In this document: positions 1 through 11,985 of the stretch, in pieces
How the letters are laid out: every line of letters begins with the position of its first letter
How positions within the stretch are numbered: position 1 is the stretch's first letter
Source: Hippasteria phrygiana
Taxonomy: Eukaryota; Echinodermata; Asteroidea; Valvatida; Goniasteridae
Length of the DNA: 64,000 nucleotides
Direction: 5' to 3'
Assembly: GCA_037893225.1 (NCBI GenBank)
Contig: JAZGUH010000198.1
Span: 310,001 to 374,000 of the forward strand
Notes under the pieces: model-generated
Told to the model about the DNA's origin: nothing
Database searches by the model: none
Seen by the model: only the letters and a program-made list of their open reading frames with translations
Translations under genes and position numbers: made by a program

Positions 1-884
1 TTTTTTACGTGAACCTTTTGCACGCTTACTTTACGTTACATGGCTCACTTTGTACTTCCCAGTCCGATGAAACAAAGAAATTTAGGAGCAACAATCTTAA
101 CGTAGACAGAAAACATCTTGTTTATACGAGTTTATTCCTTCCTTTCTTTGGCCTTGTATGGTCGTGTCACGTCACAATAACAAATAAAGGGATCATTTTG
201 CTGGTAGCTCTTACGCAATGTTGTTTACACACACAGAAGTGTGTACATATAGCGGATAGGCCTACTCGTTAGAAAAGGTATGCTAAAGAACCGAGGTGAT
301 CGATTAAGCCAACACGTGTATAGAAGAAATAGCTGAAAGTCGACTGAAAAATTCACACTTTGTCCCTCACCTTGGACGTTTTTTTTTTATAACGAAACAA
401 AGAAACTAATGTTATGATATGAATCGGTGAATGTTTCCATAACGCATCATGTAAATTTGACAGACTGTACACAATGTTCTTCCATTTTAAAGAAATAATA
501 TAGAAAGGACGATAAAGTTTGTAAAAAAAGAAAATAAATAAATAAATAAATACATTTAGTTAAGTTTTATTTCAAAATGACGGTTAACAGAGTCCGTCAT
601 GGAGGTACATGTATACCTCATTAAGTCCGTCTATCCCTGCCTGTTTGCTTTGTGGACAATCACCAAGGCCATAGTTTAGCATTTGTGTTTGTACAATAAT
701 CGCACCGTCTATATTAGGTCGAGCAGGGTAATAATTTAATTGCCTAGCTGCCGATTAAGGAATTACGTAAGCTCATCAGTTATTATAAACAAGTACGGCA
801 CGCTCAGCATAGGTAACCGTGGCTCTAGTGATCCTTGGACGAAACCATACACAATGAAGGTTATACATACTTTTCCCACATTGG
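1..884. other. AT-rich intergenic DNA, no gene recognised
   Basis: No frame in this stretch resembles a known protein, and codon composition does not differ between frames. The only regular feature is a short AAAT microsatellite near 532-553, next to a run of A. I see nothing else to annotate. Confidence 0.6.
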
Positions 885-1132
885 GTTATGGGGACATCCC
901 GTAGGGTTCGTGTGCTTAAGGAAAATCTCTCTATACTCAAACCCTGATAATTCTTTCGACCCAAAATTTTCAACATCAGCCTAATATGTATTTCTCTCCA
1001 TTTTCTTTCATATAACCCTAACCCCAATTTACCTCTAGACCCCTGTACTGGACACCCAAAACGTTATGGGGACAGAAAATGTCCCCACAACTCGCTCAGA
1101 TTTTTTCAAACAAAAGAAATTGTCCCCATAAC
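885..1132. repeat. Short inverted-repeat (MITE-like) element with GTTATGGGGACA ends
   Basis: GTTATGGGGACA at 885-896 is mirrored by TGTCCCCATAAC at 1,121-1,132. A third copy of the motif near 1,064 forms a small internal palindrome (GGGGACAGAAAATGTCCCC). The 248 bp size and inverted ends suggest a miniature transposon or fold-back repeat. No target-site duplication is clear, so the superfamily is unknown. Confidence 0.4.
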
Positions 1133-2059
1133 GAGGTGTATGCGTGAATACCCAAAACCGTCTTTAACGGATGCTTTTATCTGGGGATTAAACTTTATCG
1201 AACCACCAAGGCTATCCAGCTCGGCATGTACATGATATGTAATACCTCCATGGTACAACACGGAGGGTGCAGACTTGTAACGCAATACGGCCATACATAA
1301 CAGTGAGCTATACGCGGTGTTTGTATCGCATACGCAGCATCTACAGTTTTACTGTGGCCGGATATCCTCTGTGCATCTGGTATTGCAACTGATAAGATAT
1401 GAGGAATATCGGTGCGACCAATTTGTGGGGCTGACCATCACTCCGGTCCTGACCATAATAGGACGTATGGGTTATAACTTGCTCTCTGGAATTTACCGTG
1501 AATATCTCTGCAGTGTCGGACTGTATATATGCTGCTCACCGGTGTTCCACTACCACAACTTTTAGGACAAAACGTATGTTTTCATATTTTCAGCTACCAC
1601 AGACATTATGATCGGTACAAACTGGTACATGTCTGCACACGTAAAACCCATTCGCGCGATTGCACAATAGACTACGAAGGTGACGTGAGTCATTCCCAAC
1701 AAATCTTGCGTGTTAATTGTTCCATTGCACATGCTGATATGTTCCCATTGCTCTGTGGCATCGTATTTCTGGGTTGATTCTTCACTTTGACGCTAAAAAG
1801 TCATTTCTAAAATTCCAATAACCTCAAAACTCATTCTTTAAATACGATTCCATAAAATTGTCTGTTGGCAAATCATTGTCGAATTCGCTTACGCAACACC
1901 CCTCCCACACGAATGGGGTTGATCTAACTTGCTCTACAAACAGACCCATTTTTATTTTTATTTTTCCCAGTTTTGTTTGGTAATTTTCAATTACATTTTT
2001 TTTTGTATTTTCTTTTTGTATTTGTTTAATGTTCTTTTAAAGATTCCAACAATTCATAT
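1133..2059. other. Intergenic DNA, no gene recognised
   Basis: Short open frames occur on the plus strand at 1,317-1,777, but they overlap each other, match no family and have no splice or promoter context. The segment ends in T-rich low-complexity sequence. Confidence 0.5.
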
Positions 2060-2450
2060 GCGGTTCTATTAAGATTTTTAGGCTCACCCATTCACATGTA
2101 GTCCTATGGAGATTTCCAGGCTCTCACAATGTGCTGTCCGGTAGAGATTTCTAGGTCCTATACTGTCTTATAGAGATTCTTAGCATCAGGCTCATGTAAA
2201 TGAGTCCTATAGAGATTCCTAGGTCCTACGCTGTCCTATAGAGATTCCTAGGTTCCTTTTGTTTTTCCTTTAATTATGCTAATGGTCCGCTAAAGATTCT
2301 TAGGTTCTGTCCTATTAAGATTCTTACGTCCTACGCTGTCCTATGAAGATTTTTAGGTTTCTTATGTTTTTTCTGTTTTTTTTTTATTTAAAATTTTTTT
2401 TTTTGATTTTATGCTAATTAGTCCCCTAAAGATTCTTAGGTGCCTTTTGT
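2060..2450. repeat. Degenerate tandem repeat, CTATAGAGATTCCTAGG units
   Basis: About ten diverged copies of a core resembling CCTATAGAGATTCCTAGGT occur roughly every 25-50 bp (around 2,066, 2,104, 2,140, 2,167, 2,208, 2,234, 2,290, 2,312, 2,341 and 2,424). The units differ by substitutions and variable T-rich linkers, so the array is old. The core resembles the subterminal TTCTATAGAA words of the 4 kb transposon at 37,511-41,509, but I cannot show common origin. Confidence 0.5.
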
Positions 2451-3095
2451 TTTTCCTGTTATTATGCTAATGAGTCCACTATAGACCCAACACACTACTA
2501 ACACTGATTACATCTGCAATCAAGTTCATTTTGTGACAGTTAGACTTTAGCCTCAATATAGGCTCTCTGGCCAGGCATCCAGTGAGATAAGTTTGTGCAC
2601 GAGCGGTATCTCATTTCAATATCTGCTTGGATTTATAAAGATTCTGTATCAGGTTTGAAATTCTGTGATGCAATCTGCTGTTCTGAATGAACAAAACTTT
2701 TGTATTCCCGAACTCGGCTGGAAAAGGCATGTTTGCGTAAATGAATGCAAAGGTAACGTAACTGGCCGCCCGTTTCTCAAAACCGAATGCACGGAAAATG
2801 AAAACGATTCAACTTTCTTTGAATTGAAACGGGATTATAGACGTGCACTTTACGAAATTGGCCTGGACAACCTATATTAAAAGCAAATAGAACAGTAGCA
2901 GGCAAACTAAAAAAGCAACACACACAATGAACATCTAACAAACAAAACGGCGCACTAACAATAGAAGTCCATTGTTACTTGGCACTTAGTTCATTGTTAC
3001 TTGTTCACAGTGGCACCATTCAAAACGTTCATTGATTATTTTCATCTCTCAAGGAATAATGATTTCATTTGTAAATTGAACAGAAGCAATAATCT

Positions 3096-4034
3096 ATCGT
3101 GGCCCTGAAGGGACAAGCACACATCACACATTTCTGCGCAGATTTCAGCGATGTCGCACATTTTATTGCAGATTTCTGCTATGTCATACATTTTATCGCA
3201 CATTTTTTGAAGATTTCTGCGCAGATATTTGCAATGTCGTACATTTTATCGCATATATATTTGCAGATTTCGGCCGCGGATTCAGCCGCGGATTCAACCG
3301 CAGATTCAAAATCTCAAACGCATCAAGTAAAAGGTGGTCAACAAAGTGTGTTTTTTTACAAGTTTTTTGGGGGTTTAATTAACAAAATGTTTAAGGTTTT
3401 AGCAAAATTACACGTTTTTAAATAACGAATACATTCTGCATGCTCAAAATTTAGAGAAGACCGATTACGTTCACTAATTAGCTTCTAATTAAAGAGTTAA
3501 CGAGAACTTTTCATTCAAAAGTGCAGAAAACTGCAGAAAACTTCAATGTGGACTAAACCAAATAGCTATTTTTCTACATTCGCGCACATGCACCAATAAT
3601 GTGTGGACCCAATTTTCTAGCTTGCTATTCTATATACGTATGTGCAGTGCACTGTCAGCGGTGTACAAAAACCGCCATATCCAGGGTCCAAACGGAATTT
3701 TCGTTTATGTTCTACTTTTGAATGAAAAGTTATCATTAGCCCTTTAATTAGAAGCTAATTAGTGAACGTAATCGGTCTTCTCTAAATTTTGAGCATGTAG
3801 AATATATTCTTTATTTAGAGTATAGTTCAAAAACGTGCAATTTTGCTAAAACCTTGAACATTTTGTTGATGGAACCCCAAAAAGCACACTTTGTTGACCA
3901 TCTTTTACTTGATGGTTTGAGATTCTGAGTCTGCGGCTGAATCCACGGCCGAAATCTGCAAAGAAATGTGAGATAAAATGTACGACATCGCAAATATCTG
4001 CACAGAAATCTGCGCAGAAATCATCTGCCACGAT
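3096..4034. repeat. Fold-back repeat with 12 bp-periodic arms (A-prime copy)
   Basis: The left end ATCGTGGCCCTGAAGGGAC and the right end GCCACGAT are inverted. The arms carry scattered 12 bp-related words such as GCGCAGATTTCT and its complement. An inner inverted pair (around 3,440-3,500 and 3,730-3,800) contains GAAGACCGATTACG and its complement. Related copies lie at 42,372-43,124 and 58,094-59,071. The flanks AATAATCT (left) and AATAATTG (right) suggest a target duplication of about 7-8 bp. No coding capacity is seen. Confidence 0.65.
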
Positions 4035-4189
4035 AATAATTGGAAATTCGAGAGCTTACAGACACATATAGGGGCCTATATACATGTTTTGCCGTATTCG
4101 TCAGGACGTATATAAATTGCACCATACGTTTCGGCATAAACTGCAGCCAGCCTTGACCGAATTTCCTAAACTGAATACACGCAGTCATA

Positions 4190-4985
4190 TAGTCTTGGTT
4201 CCAAGACCTTCGTGTTCCTTTTTTTCCTTCCGAACGAGGGCGCTGTTTCTCAGTAAATCGATTCTGATTGTATTTGATAATGTTTTATATATTACGCGCT
4301 CTGACAAGAATCGATTCTACTGTTCTTTGCTCGGTTCTTCACTTCCACGAAGGTCTTGGATATTTCTGTCCGCGGGTCTTAACTTTTTCATTACTTTTTC
4401 GACATTCTCCCCCGACTTTCCGGGGGAGCCAATCAGCGATTGAGTTTGACCTTGACAAATGAATTATTCATAACTTGGCAAGCATGCACGATTAAATAGG
4501 ACACGGTGCGGTCATCACCCTCTGGGTGCGGTTTTTTGTGTATGTGTGTTGTTTATGTGTTGTCCGGAAATTTGAATTCACCGCACCACCCGGGCTAGTC
4601 TTGGTTCCAAGACCTTCGTGTTCCTTTTTTTCCTTCCGAACGAGGGCGCTGTTTCTCAGTAAATCGATTCTGATTGTATTCGATAATGTTTTATATATTA
4701 CGCGCTCTGACAAGAATCGATTCTACTGTTCTTTGCTCGGTTCTTCACTTCCACGAAGGTCTTGGATATTTCTGTCCGCGGGTCTTAACTTTTTCTTTAC
4801 TTTTTCGACATTCTCCCCCGACTTTCCGGGGGAGCCAATCGGCGATTGAGTTTGACCTTGACAAATGAATTATTCATAACTTGGCGAGCATCACGATTAA
4901 ATAGGACGCGGTGCGGTCATCACCCTCTGGGTGCGGTTTTTTGTGTATGTGTGTTGTGTTGTCTGGAAATTTGAATTCACCGCGC
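4190..4985. repeat. 406 bp tandem duplication of the left transposon end
   Basis: The unit starting TAGTCTTGGTTCCAAGACC at 4,190 starts again at 4,596. The copies stay nearly identical through the CCCCCGACTTTCCGGGGGAG hairpin and the GTGCGGTCATCACCCTCTGG segment to about 4,985. The element therefore has two left termini in tandem. Small differences (for example a missing GTTTATGT near 4,550) show the duplication is not brand new. Confidence 0.85.
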
Positions 4986-7520
4986 CCGGGGGCCCGACGC
5001 GTCGACCGTTGTATTGTTTTGAATGAAGGATTGCCCGATACGCGATCCGCGTGACCCAGTCTGTCATGTCTGTGGGAAATATTTTTTAAGTTGACGTGTA
5101 GTATAGTATAGGCCGTACGTGTCGTTAAAATCCGCGAAGTGTCTCCATTCCTCCATGCTGTAGTGCAGCTGATTTCTGTAGTACAGCTGAAGTTTATTTA
5201 GACATTAAATAAAGTGTAGGCCTATACGAAATATTTGTGCAGATGATGAGTGAATATGAGAGGTATATTTTAATACTTCCGAATGTAAATTTAGAACTAG
5301 TATAACCTTCGATGACAGCCAGCTGTGTTTACGTGCTTACTATTCCACATGTAATAGAAAAAATACATGCAGTAGTCGGTGTACATATATTGGTTAAAAG
5401 AACTACATCACAATTGATTTCATTTATACAGTCATAATTGATCATTTTCAATTTTTTTTTTTAACAACAATTTGTATACAAAGGAAAACATATCAGAAAG
5501 GATTAACAAATGGTGATACATACGGCGTACATAATAGCCCAACTTTTATAGTTAAATATAATCCCCAAAAAATTTTCGACAAGAAGAAGTGTTGATAAAG
5601 TGAAGGCAAAAACATAGATTTCGGGGTTGTGGGGATGGGGAATATATCTCCACCCACACACACTTTATGACAAGATCACCCCTAGACAATAAAACCAGAC
5701 AGAAGAAAAAAAATGAAATAGACCAGGAGGTATTATAAATTTCACATGGAAATTACAGTAGAATTGTCGGAAAGAGGGTTAAATTTGGGTTTGTGTATGG
5801 ACCATAATTAATACATGTGTAATAAACAGCGTAGTGTCCATTCCCCCCCCCCCCTTCCAAATGTTCAGTTGGTTGGTTTTGGAAATGTCATGATACCCCC
5901 CCCCCCCCCCCCCCCCCCTTTTTCCCGGTCTCCACACATGTCACAGTCAAATCATGGAGGCGCGCTTGAGTGAAGGTATTATTACCCGATGACATGTACA
6001 TTATATATTGTGCATGTACACTGTACGAGCATGGAGGTAGGAAACCTCCATGGTACGAGCTAGAACACTGGTGTATAAACATGTGAGGTGATAAACTTAA
6101 AAAGACTTCAGAATGGAGGACGTCCCAGCCAGTTTGTAGAAGTAAATGTATTATACATTTTTTTAAATGCCACATGTACATATAATTATTATAATTATTT
6201 ACGTACTGGTGAGGACAAAAAGGAGGGTTCAACAAAGGGAACAATACTGTCCTCACGCTTATTTCTTTGTTCCGGAAAAGTGAGGACAGGCAAACTAGTG
6301 CTTAGTCTATGGGGATGGGTTAGTGTGTAGGACAATAGAAAGTCCTGACCAGGATGGAAAAAAAAGTACCATTGTACATGTAATGTCGATTATTTTACAC
6401 TGAGTAGTAAATGACCGGTACATCTGCCAATTAAATTTTTCAGGATGGAAATTGAAAATACATGAAAAAAGAGATGTAACAAATGGTGTGTTTCATATTT
6501 CTGATGAACTCTGTGGCAGTTCTAACCTTCAATGGTAAAGTACATGTTAACATAAATGTAACTTTACAATAATGGTTTAAATCTTTACAGAAATACATTT
6601 TATCCAGTGAAAACTTATGTTTACCTCAAGAATTAGAATAATTGAGTGAAGTTAACCATCTACTTTGATTTTAAATCCACTGCATTTAAGTGGTTTGCTG
6701 GGCTTGCTATTTCAGATTTCTCTTCTTCATGTTCACTTTTTTAAATATTAGTATACATGGATTACTATACACATGTAGGAATGTAATGTATTTAGTGGAG
6801 GAAATTTTTATTGGGAGAAATATAAATAATTAAGACAATGATGAATTTAAGCTCCACCTTGAAGACAAAGTGAGTAAAAACGTTTTTCAGTCAAAAGTTG
6901 ACCAAAGACCGTCCTGTAAATTTATTGTGCATGCATATAACTGGACTGAAATATCCAATTAATACAATACTGGGCCTGGCCATGGCTGGCTGCAAAAAAA
7001 GGCACCACATGTTTGTACATGTAATTAAACAAGACTGGCAAAAATCAATCTTTGATAAAAAATAATTTAAAATTTTTACTATTCTGCATTTATTCATTCA
7101 CATTGGCTAATTAACATCCCAGATTAAAGTGCACACCTGCAGGTAATTTGTCATTATCTCATTCTGGGACGTAGCAAGAAAGATCAGAAACTCCAAGTTA
7201 TTCAAACTTGAAGTTCAAGTACGTATACGTACACTATACATGTATCCACAGTGTTCATATGTGGATATGTACATTGTACATAATACATGTACATTGTACG
7301 TACACTTGGCTTTTGTACACAGTAGTACATCCACGTTTTTTTTCAAACGGTATTATATTACACGTCGCGTCGACCGCAGGCGCATTTTGCATAATTGGGG
7401 CAATCGGTCAAACTTAACCATGGAGGTCAGACCAGTCACGTGATATGAATGTTGCATGTTTAGCCACGATTTCCATAGTCGGGTCCCGCCCTCAAAAGTA
7501 GAAATATCCAAGACGTTACT

Positions 7521-7714
7521 GTAACTCCGTGATTGATCGCGCGCTCGCCCGCCGGTGACAGCCTGTAAATTGCGCCCTCTGTTGATGACAAGTATCAGAC
7601 AGTAACGTCTTGGAACTGTAACTCCGTGATTGATCGCGCGCTCGCCCGCCGGTGACAGCCTGTAAATTGCGCCCTCTGTTGATGACAAGTATCAGACAGT
7701 AACGTCTTGGAACC
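7521..7714. repeat. 97 bp tandem duplication at the right transposon end
   Basis: GTAACTCCGTGATTGATCGC at 7,521 recurs at 7,618 and the 97 bp units appear identical. Each contains GCGCCCTCTGTTGATGA, a word also seen in opposite orientation near 17,530 and 61,140, so this subterminal motif is shared by several repeats in the window. Confidence 0.85.
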
Positions 7715-7755
7715 AAGACTAGCAGTCATACAGAAACTGAGTTCAAGGTAGGCAA

Positions 7756-8884
7756 CAATAAACTACGGAAGCCGGATGGTGCCACTGAAAGGGGATGGAT
7801 ATATTTTTTACAAACGCGCGAAAACAAATGTTTGTACCGTTTATCTGGCGGCCGCCACTTCATTATCAGGCGGCCGCCACTTCATTATCCGACGGCCGAT
7901 ACTTGTTTGGTGACAGCTAAATAATGATGGAATTGTAATTCAGGCCACAGTCAACTCGTGAAATCAGAACGACAGGAAATATGAATCCCCAAAAATGGAC
8001 AACCCTATTTTTGCAATTTTCTGCAAGCAGACTTTCTGACTTTTTAAGTTGCGGAAACTGTTCTCAAAAATGTAAATTTTCTGCTTACAGAAATTTTGGT
8101 TTTTCCTTTGACGATTTTTATGGAGCCCCGGAAGTAGACAACCCCAATTTACTCAATTTCTGATTGCAGATTTTAATTGAGGTTTTTACAAGACGCAACA
8201 CCTGTTTTTAAAAACGCAATTTTCTGCTACTAGAAATCTGGATTTTACTTTTATTGCCCAGCTATTTCGCGCTCTAAAGTGGAAAACAATGGGCGTAAAT
8301 CCAGGGGGGTTGGGGAATATACCAGGTGGATTGCCCGCTAGATCAACCCCCTTCCCAAATTTGTGTGGTGAGAAGCCAAAAAAATGCCGATTTCGAGGTT
8401 ATCTTGTAACTTTCCAACAGTCAAAATGTATTACAAACGGAGAACAAACGGTACAAAAACTTCACCGTTGTTGTCGGGCTTAGGGACATCAGCGTGCAGT
8501 TTCCATCACATGTACACAGCCTACACAAAGTGACCAGATAAAAATCGCAAAATTCTGCTCGATGCATTTCAAAATTCAGCTATAATTTGACAACAAAATA
8601 GGCCGAGGCCTACTCGAAATATACACATTCTCGCGTGCAGATGTAGACTTGATACGTGATCAAAATTGGTTTTTTAAAGTTTCCTAAAAGATGTTCTTGT
8701 ATTTTCCGTGTTTATTCCAAAACATCTGCCCCATGTAATAGAAAATTTGGTAAAATTGTCACTCTGTTGTATGTATATTTATCATGTTCATTTTGTGTCA
8801 TAAACAGCACCACCTAGTGTCATATTGACTCAAGTAAACGGGTTTACGCCACTTTGGACAACTACAAATCTTACTTTTTTGACA
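7756..8884. other. Intergenic DNA with a 22 bp GC-rich duplication; no gene
   Basis: GGCGGCCGCCACTTCATTATC occurs at 7,847 and 7,869 (22 bp period, each holding a GCGGCCGC word), with a decayed third unit at 7,891. The rest is AT-rich with repeated words such as TTTTCTGC around 8,010-8,230. No open frame here matches a family I recognise. Confidence 0.5.
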
Positions 8885-9065
8885 AGACGTAATGCTGAAG
8901 TTTTCGGGGGTTACAGGCATAGGCGTAGCCAGCAAGGGGAGGGGGGTGGTAAGGGGTGTATTTACCCCCCCCCCCCCCCAATATTTTAAGAGTGCCTGTT
9001 TTAAAATTCCCTTTGTTTTTTCTTTTTCTTTTTTGGTACCCCAAAATTTCCGTCTCACAACAAAT
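8885..9065. repeat. Poly-C bearing dispersed repeat (GGCGTAGCC family)
   Basis: GGCGTAGCCAGCAAGGGGAG is followed by a 15 bp C run (8,965-8,979) and AATATTTTAAGAGTGCC. The block matches, in inverted orientation, 28,345-28,505, including the flanking GAGGGCAGGGTTT/AAACCCTGCCCTC words. It is an interspersed repeat of unknown class. Confidence 0.6.
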
Positions 9066-10546
9066 CTAAACCCTGCCCTCTATTGGTGTTTAATGTCACA
9101 AGCATAGGAACGGGTAGAATGACGTTATTACAACGTTATTGTAACATTTCAGTGTAACGTTTTTTATACGCTTATATAGTCGGAAAATAACCAGCACGGG
9201 AATGTTAGAACAAAGAAACGGTAGCGTTGTCAAATTAATATTAACATGTTAAATAATGAATATTTTAGCACAGGAATGTTGAAACAAAGTTACATTAGCG
9301 ATTACCAAATTATTGCTAACAATCAATATTTTAGTTTGGTTACTTTGTTCTTTGATATCGTAATGCATCAACGTTGGCATGGTAATTCTGAAAACGTATG
9401 CGTTGGAAGAAAGTTGAATAATCTGAATAGTTTGGTTTGGTTAGTATACTCATATTACGTTTACACATACAACATTTTGTCGTATATAACATCATGGTTC
9501 ACTAACTTTTGGGAATACAATCAACGTTTCGGTTTAGAGAGTTTGCTCATTGTTAACAATTTACAACAACGTTATTGTAACATTTCAATGTAACACTTTT
9601 CAACGCTACCCAGATGCATACAAACGTATAGACAACGTATAGACAACATTAACGTTCGCCGTATTATTACATTGACGTTAAATATCAACGTTTTCGGTTT
9701 GGTTAGTTTGCTCATTGGTGGTATGCTGAATCAATGTTGGCACGGTTATTCAAAAACGTTACAACAACGTCATTGTAACATTTAAATGTAACATCTGTTA
9801 ACATTGTTGAGAAATAACCAGGACAAAATGTTCGAACATTATTTCGTTACAATTACGGTCACCAAATTATTGCTTTAAGGGTAAATAAAGTTCATGGTTC
9901 CTTTAGTTTAGTTGCTTTGTTCACTGATTTTATGTGGAATAAAATTTGACATGGTTAGTTGAAAGCGTTACAGCAACCAAATTGCACTTTTTCAATGTAA
10001 CGATTTTAAACGTCTATTTAGTCGGCAAATAATCAGTTAAACGTTAGAACAAAGTATAGGTGACCTGATTATTGCGCTAATGTTAAGTAGGCCTAATATA
10101 CTTGTTTCATTGATATTAACTGGAAGCAATGTTGGTTATACTGAAAACGTTACAACCACCTCATTGCAGTATTTTTCATCGACGTTTTAAAATCAACGTG
10201 GATGGAATCATCGAACAATGTAACCGTTTAGGACTACAGAAACTTCCGATTTGGTTATTTTGCTAATTGTCGAATAAACGTATAGGCATTGTTGAACACG
10301 TTAAACTTTTTAAAACGCCGAACATGGATACGTTAAAAGAAATGTGATGTTTACCATGTAATACAAATGAAGTTTGGTTTTGCAAATGATTGGTATTATG
10401 TTGAATAAAGGTTCGAGCATGGTTTACTATAACGTTGAAACATTGTTAGAACTTGGTTAGCAATGTTGGCTAATACGCAGTTCAGTGGATAACGTTAAAA
10501 CAACGTTAGTAGAAGGTTGGTGAGGTTGATTGAACCGTGGTTCACG

Positions 10547-11376
10547 CACTCTAAAAACTAAGGTGCTAAATTTAGCACTTAAAGATCTAAAATTGTGCAC
10601 TTCTAGGTGCTTGTATAGTGACTGCACATGCCATGCTGATTTAGCACAAGCATACGTGCTAGAATAATAGCACCTACAAAGAGCTAAACTAAAGCATTTC
10701 AGGTGCTATTTTCAACAACTCATAGGATACAAAATAAAGCACTAGAGAAAAGTGGAAAAGGTTATACATGTAGGCTATATACTGAAAGTTTGGTTGACAT
10801 TAATTGACTACAAATTAACGGAGACAAATGAAGTAGGTAACAGACTAAACAGAAATAACTTACAATACATTTCTATGGTAGAGTACACACTTGCTACAAT
10901 AACCTACGTACTAACTACATACTGAATTTTGTCGTGCTTTAGCTTTATATTCAGCTTATCCTACCTTAATAAAGTCATGGCTTTCCATGAACAATTTCAA
11001 GATTTGAATGCGAATGGCGATGTAATGAGATTATTCACCTGTGATCGTAAAAAAAAAAATCTAAATTCTATTTTGGAATTGTTTGAATAAAACATATTAT
11101 GGCCAAGAAAGTGTATTTTTGGACTAAAACTGCAATTTAACCTGACTTTTGTTAACACAAATTTCCTAATTTCTGATTGGTCGTGCAATTGCTACGTAAT
11201 TTTACACCTAAGGTGCAGCCAAGGAGTCCTCGGTATTCATCACTCCTTTTCAGCATTTACCGTGAAGCACTTCCACTTTTTGGGGGTCAATTTTAACACG
11301 TGAGGTGCTAACTTGTGCACGTTAGGTGTACGCACTTGCTCAGCACTCAGTATTTAGCACTTTTGTTTTAAGAGTG
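10547..11376. mobile_element. Nested 830 bp transposon with CACTCT ends
   Basis: The left end CACTCTAAAAACTAAGGTGC is mirrored on the right by GTTTTAAGAGTG, preceded by an inverted GTGCTAAAT. Flanking CG occurs on both sides (10,545-10,546 and 11,377-11,378). Sibling units near 12,720 in inverted orientation show the uninterrupted site GGTTCACGGAACAACG, supporting a 2 bp CG duplication. CAC termini with a 2 bp duplication are compatible with a CACTA (EnSpm)-like element, by inference. Both ends carry AGCAC/GTGCT-rich subterminal repeats. No coding frame. Confidence 0.65.
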
Positions 11377-11985
11377 CGGAACAACGTCAAAGGATCGGTT
11401 TCGGGAGGTATAGCGAGGTTGGTTGAACCGAGGTTCATTAAACAACGTTAAAGCAGCGTTTGCAGAAGGTTGGCAAGGTTGGTTGAACAACCGTTTACTA
11501 AGATCGTTAAAGCATCGTTTGCACGTTTGTAAACGTTAATACTAATAGTTCTTTTCAACGATTCACTGCGGGTTATTTGTCGACTATGAAATGTTAACTG
11601 TGAACTGCTACAATGTGACGTTTTCACCATGCCAACGTTGGTCGATTACAATATCAAGGAGCAAAGTAACTACGTTTTGTAAACTAAGATATTGATTATT
11701 TAACATGTTAGTAATAATTGGGTTATCGCTAATGTAACTTTGTTCCAACATTCCCGTGTTGGTTATATTCCGACTACATAAACGTTTAAAAAAAGTTACA
11801 TTGAAATGTTCTATTAACGTTGTTGTGACGTTTATTCTACCATTACCTTGTCACTGTTGATGCAACATAATATCAATGAGCAAATGCAAACTAACCAAAC
11901 CACAACGTTGACGTTTAACGTTAAAGTAGTAATGCGGCAAACGTTCACGTAACGTTGTTTCTACGTTTGCGTGCTGTCTGGGGAA

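Larger units (their letters stand above)
4190..7721. mobile_element. Non-autonomous DNA transposon, 3.5 kb, 9 bp target duplication (Mutator-like)
   Basis: The terminal inverted repeat is TAGTCTTGGTTCCAAGAC, at 4,190 and inverted at 7,704-7,721; it is itself a palindrome. GCAGTCATA flanks both sides (4,181-4,189 and 7,722-7,730). The paralogous sites near 43,303 and 59,245 read straight through with one GCAGTCATA, so they act as empty sites. A 9 bp duplication is typical of Mutator-like elements; that assignment is inference. No transposase frame is visible. Both ends carry tandem duplications (406 bp left, 97 bp right). The interior includes poly-C tracts at 5,843-5,854 and 5,896-5,918 and a GTAC-rich palindromic stretch near 7,215-7,330. 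Confidence 0.8.
2500..7755 (+). repeat. Segmental copy A-prime (paralogue of B 41,810-43,330 and C 57,475-59,285)
   Basis: From about 2,500 the sequence tracks 41,810 and 57,475 base for base, starting at AACACTGATTACATCTGCAA. It holds the same fold-back repeat (3,096-4,034) and resumes after the 4,190-7,721 insertion at CAGAAACTGAGTT, diverging near 7,755. It has the same orientation as B and C. No gene is recognised inside it. Confidence 0.75.

Noticed and set aside
9..272. 87-codon frame at the left edge
   Set aside because: Random-like composition, no splice or family evidence.
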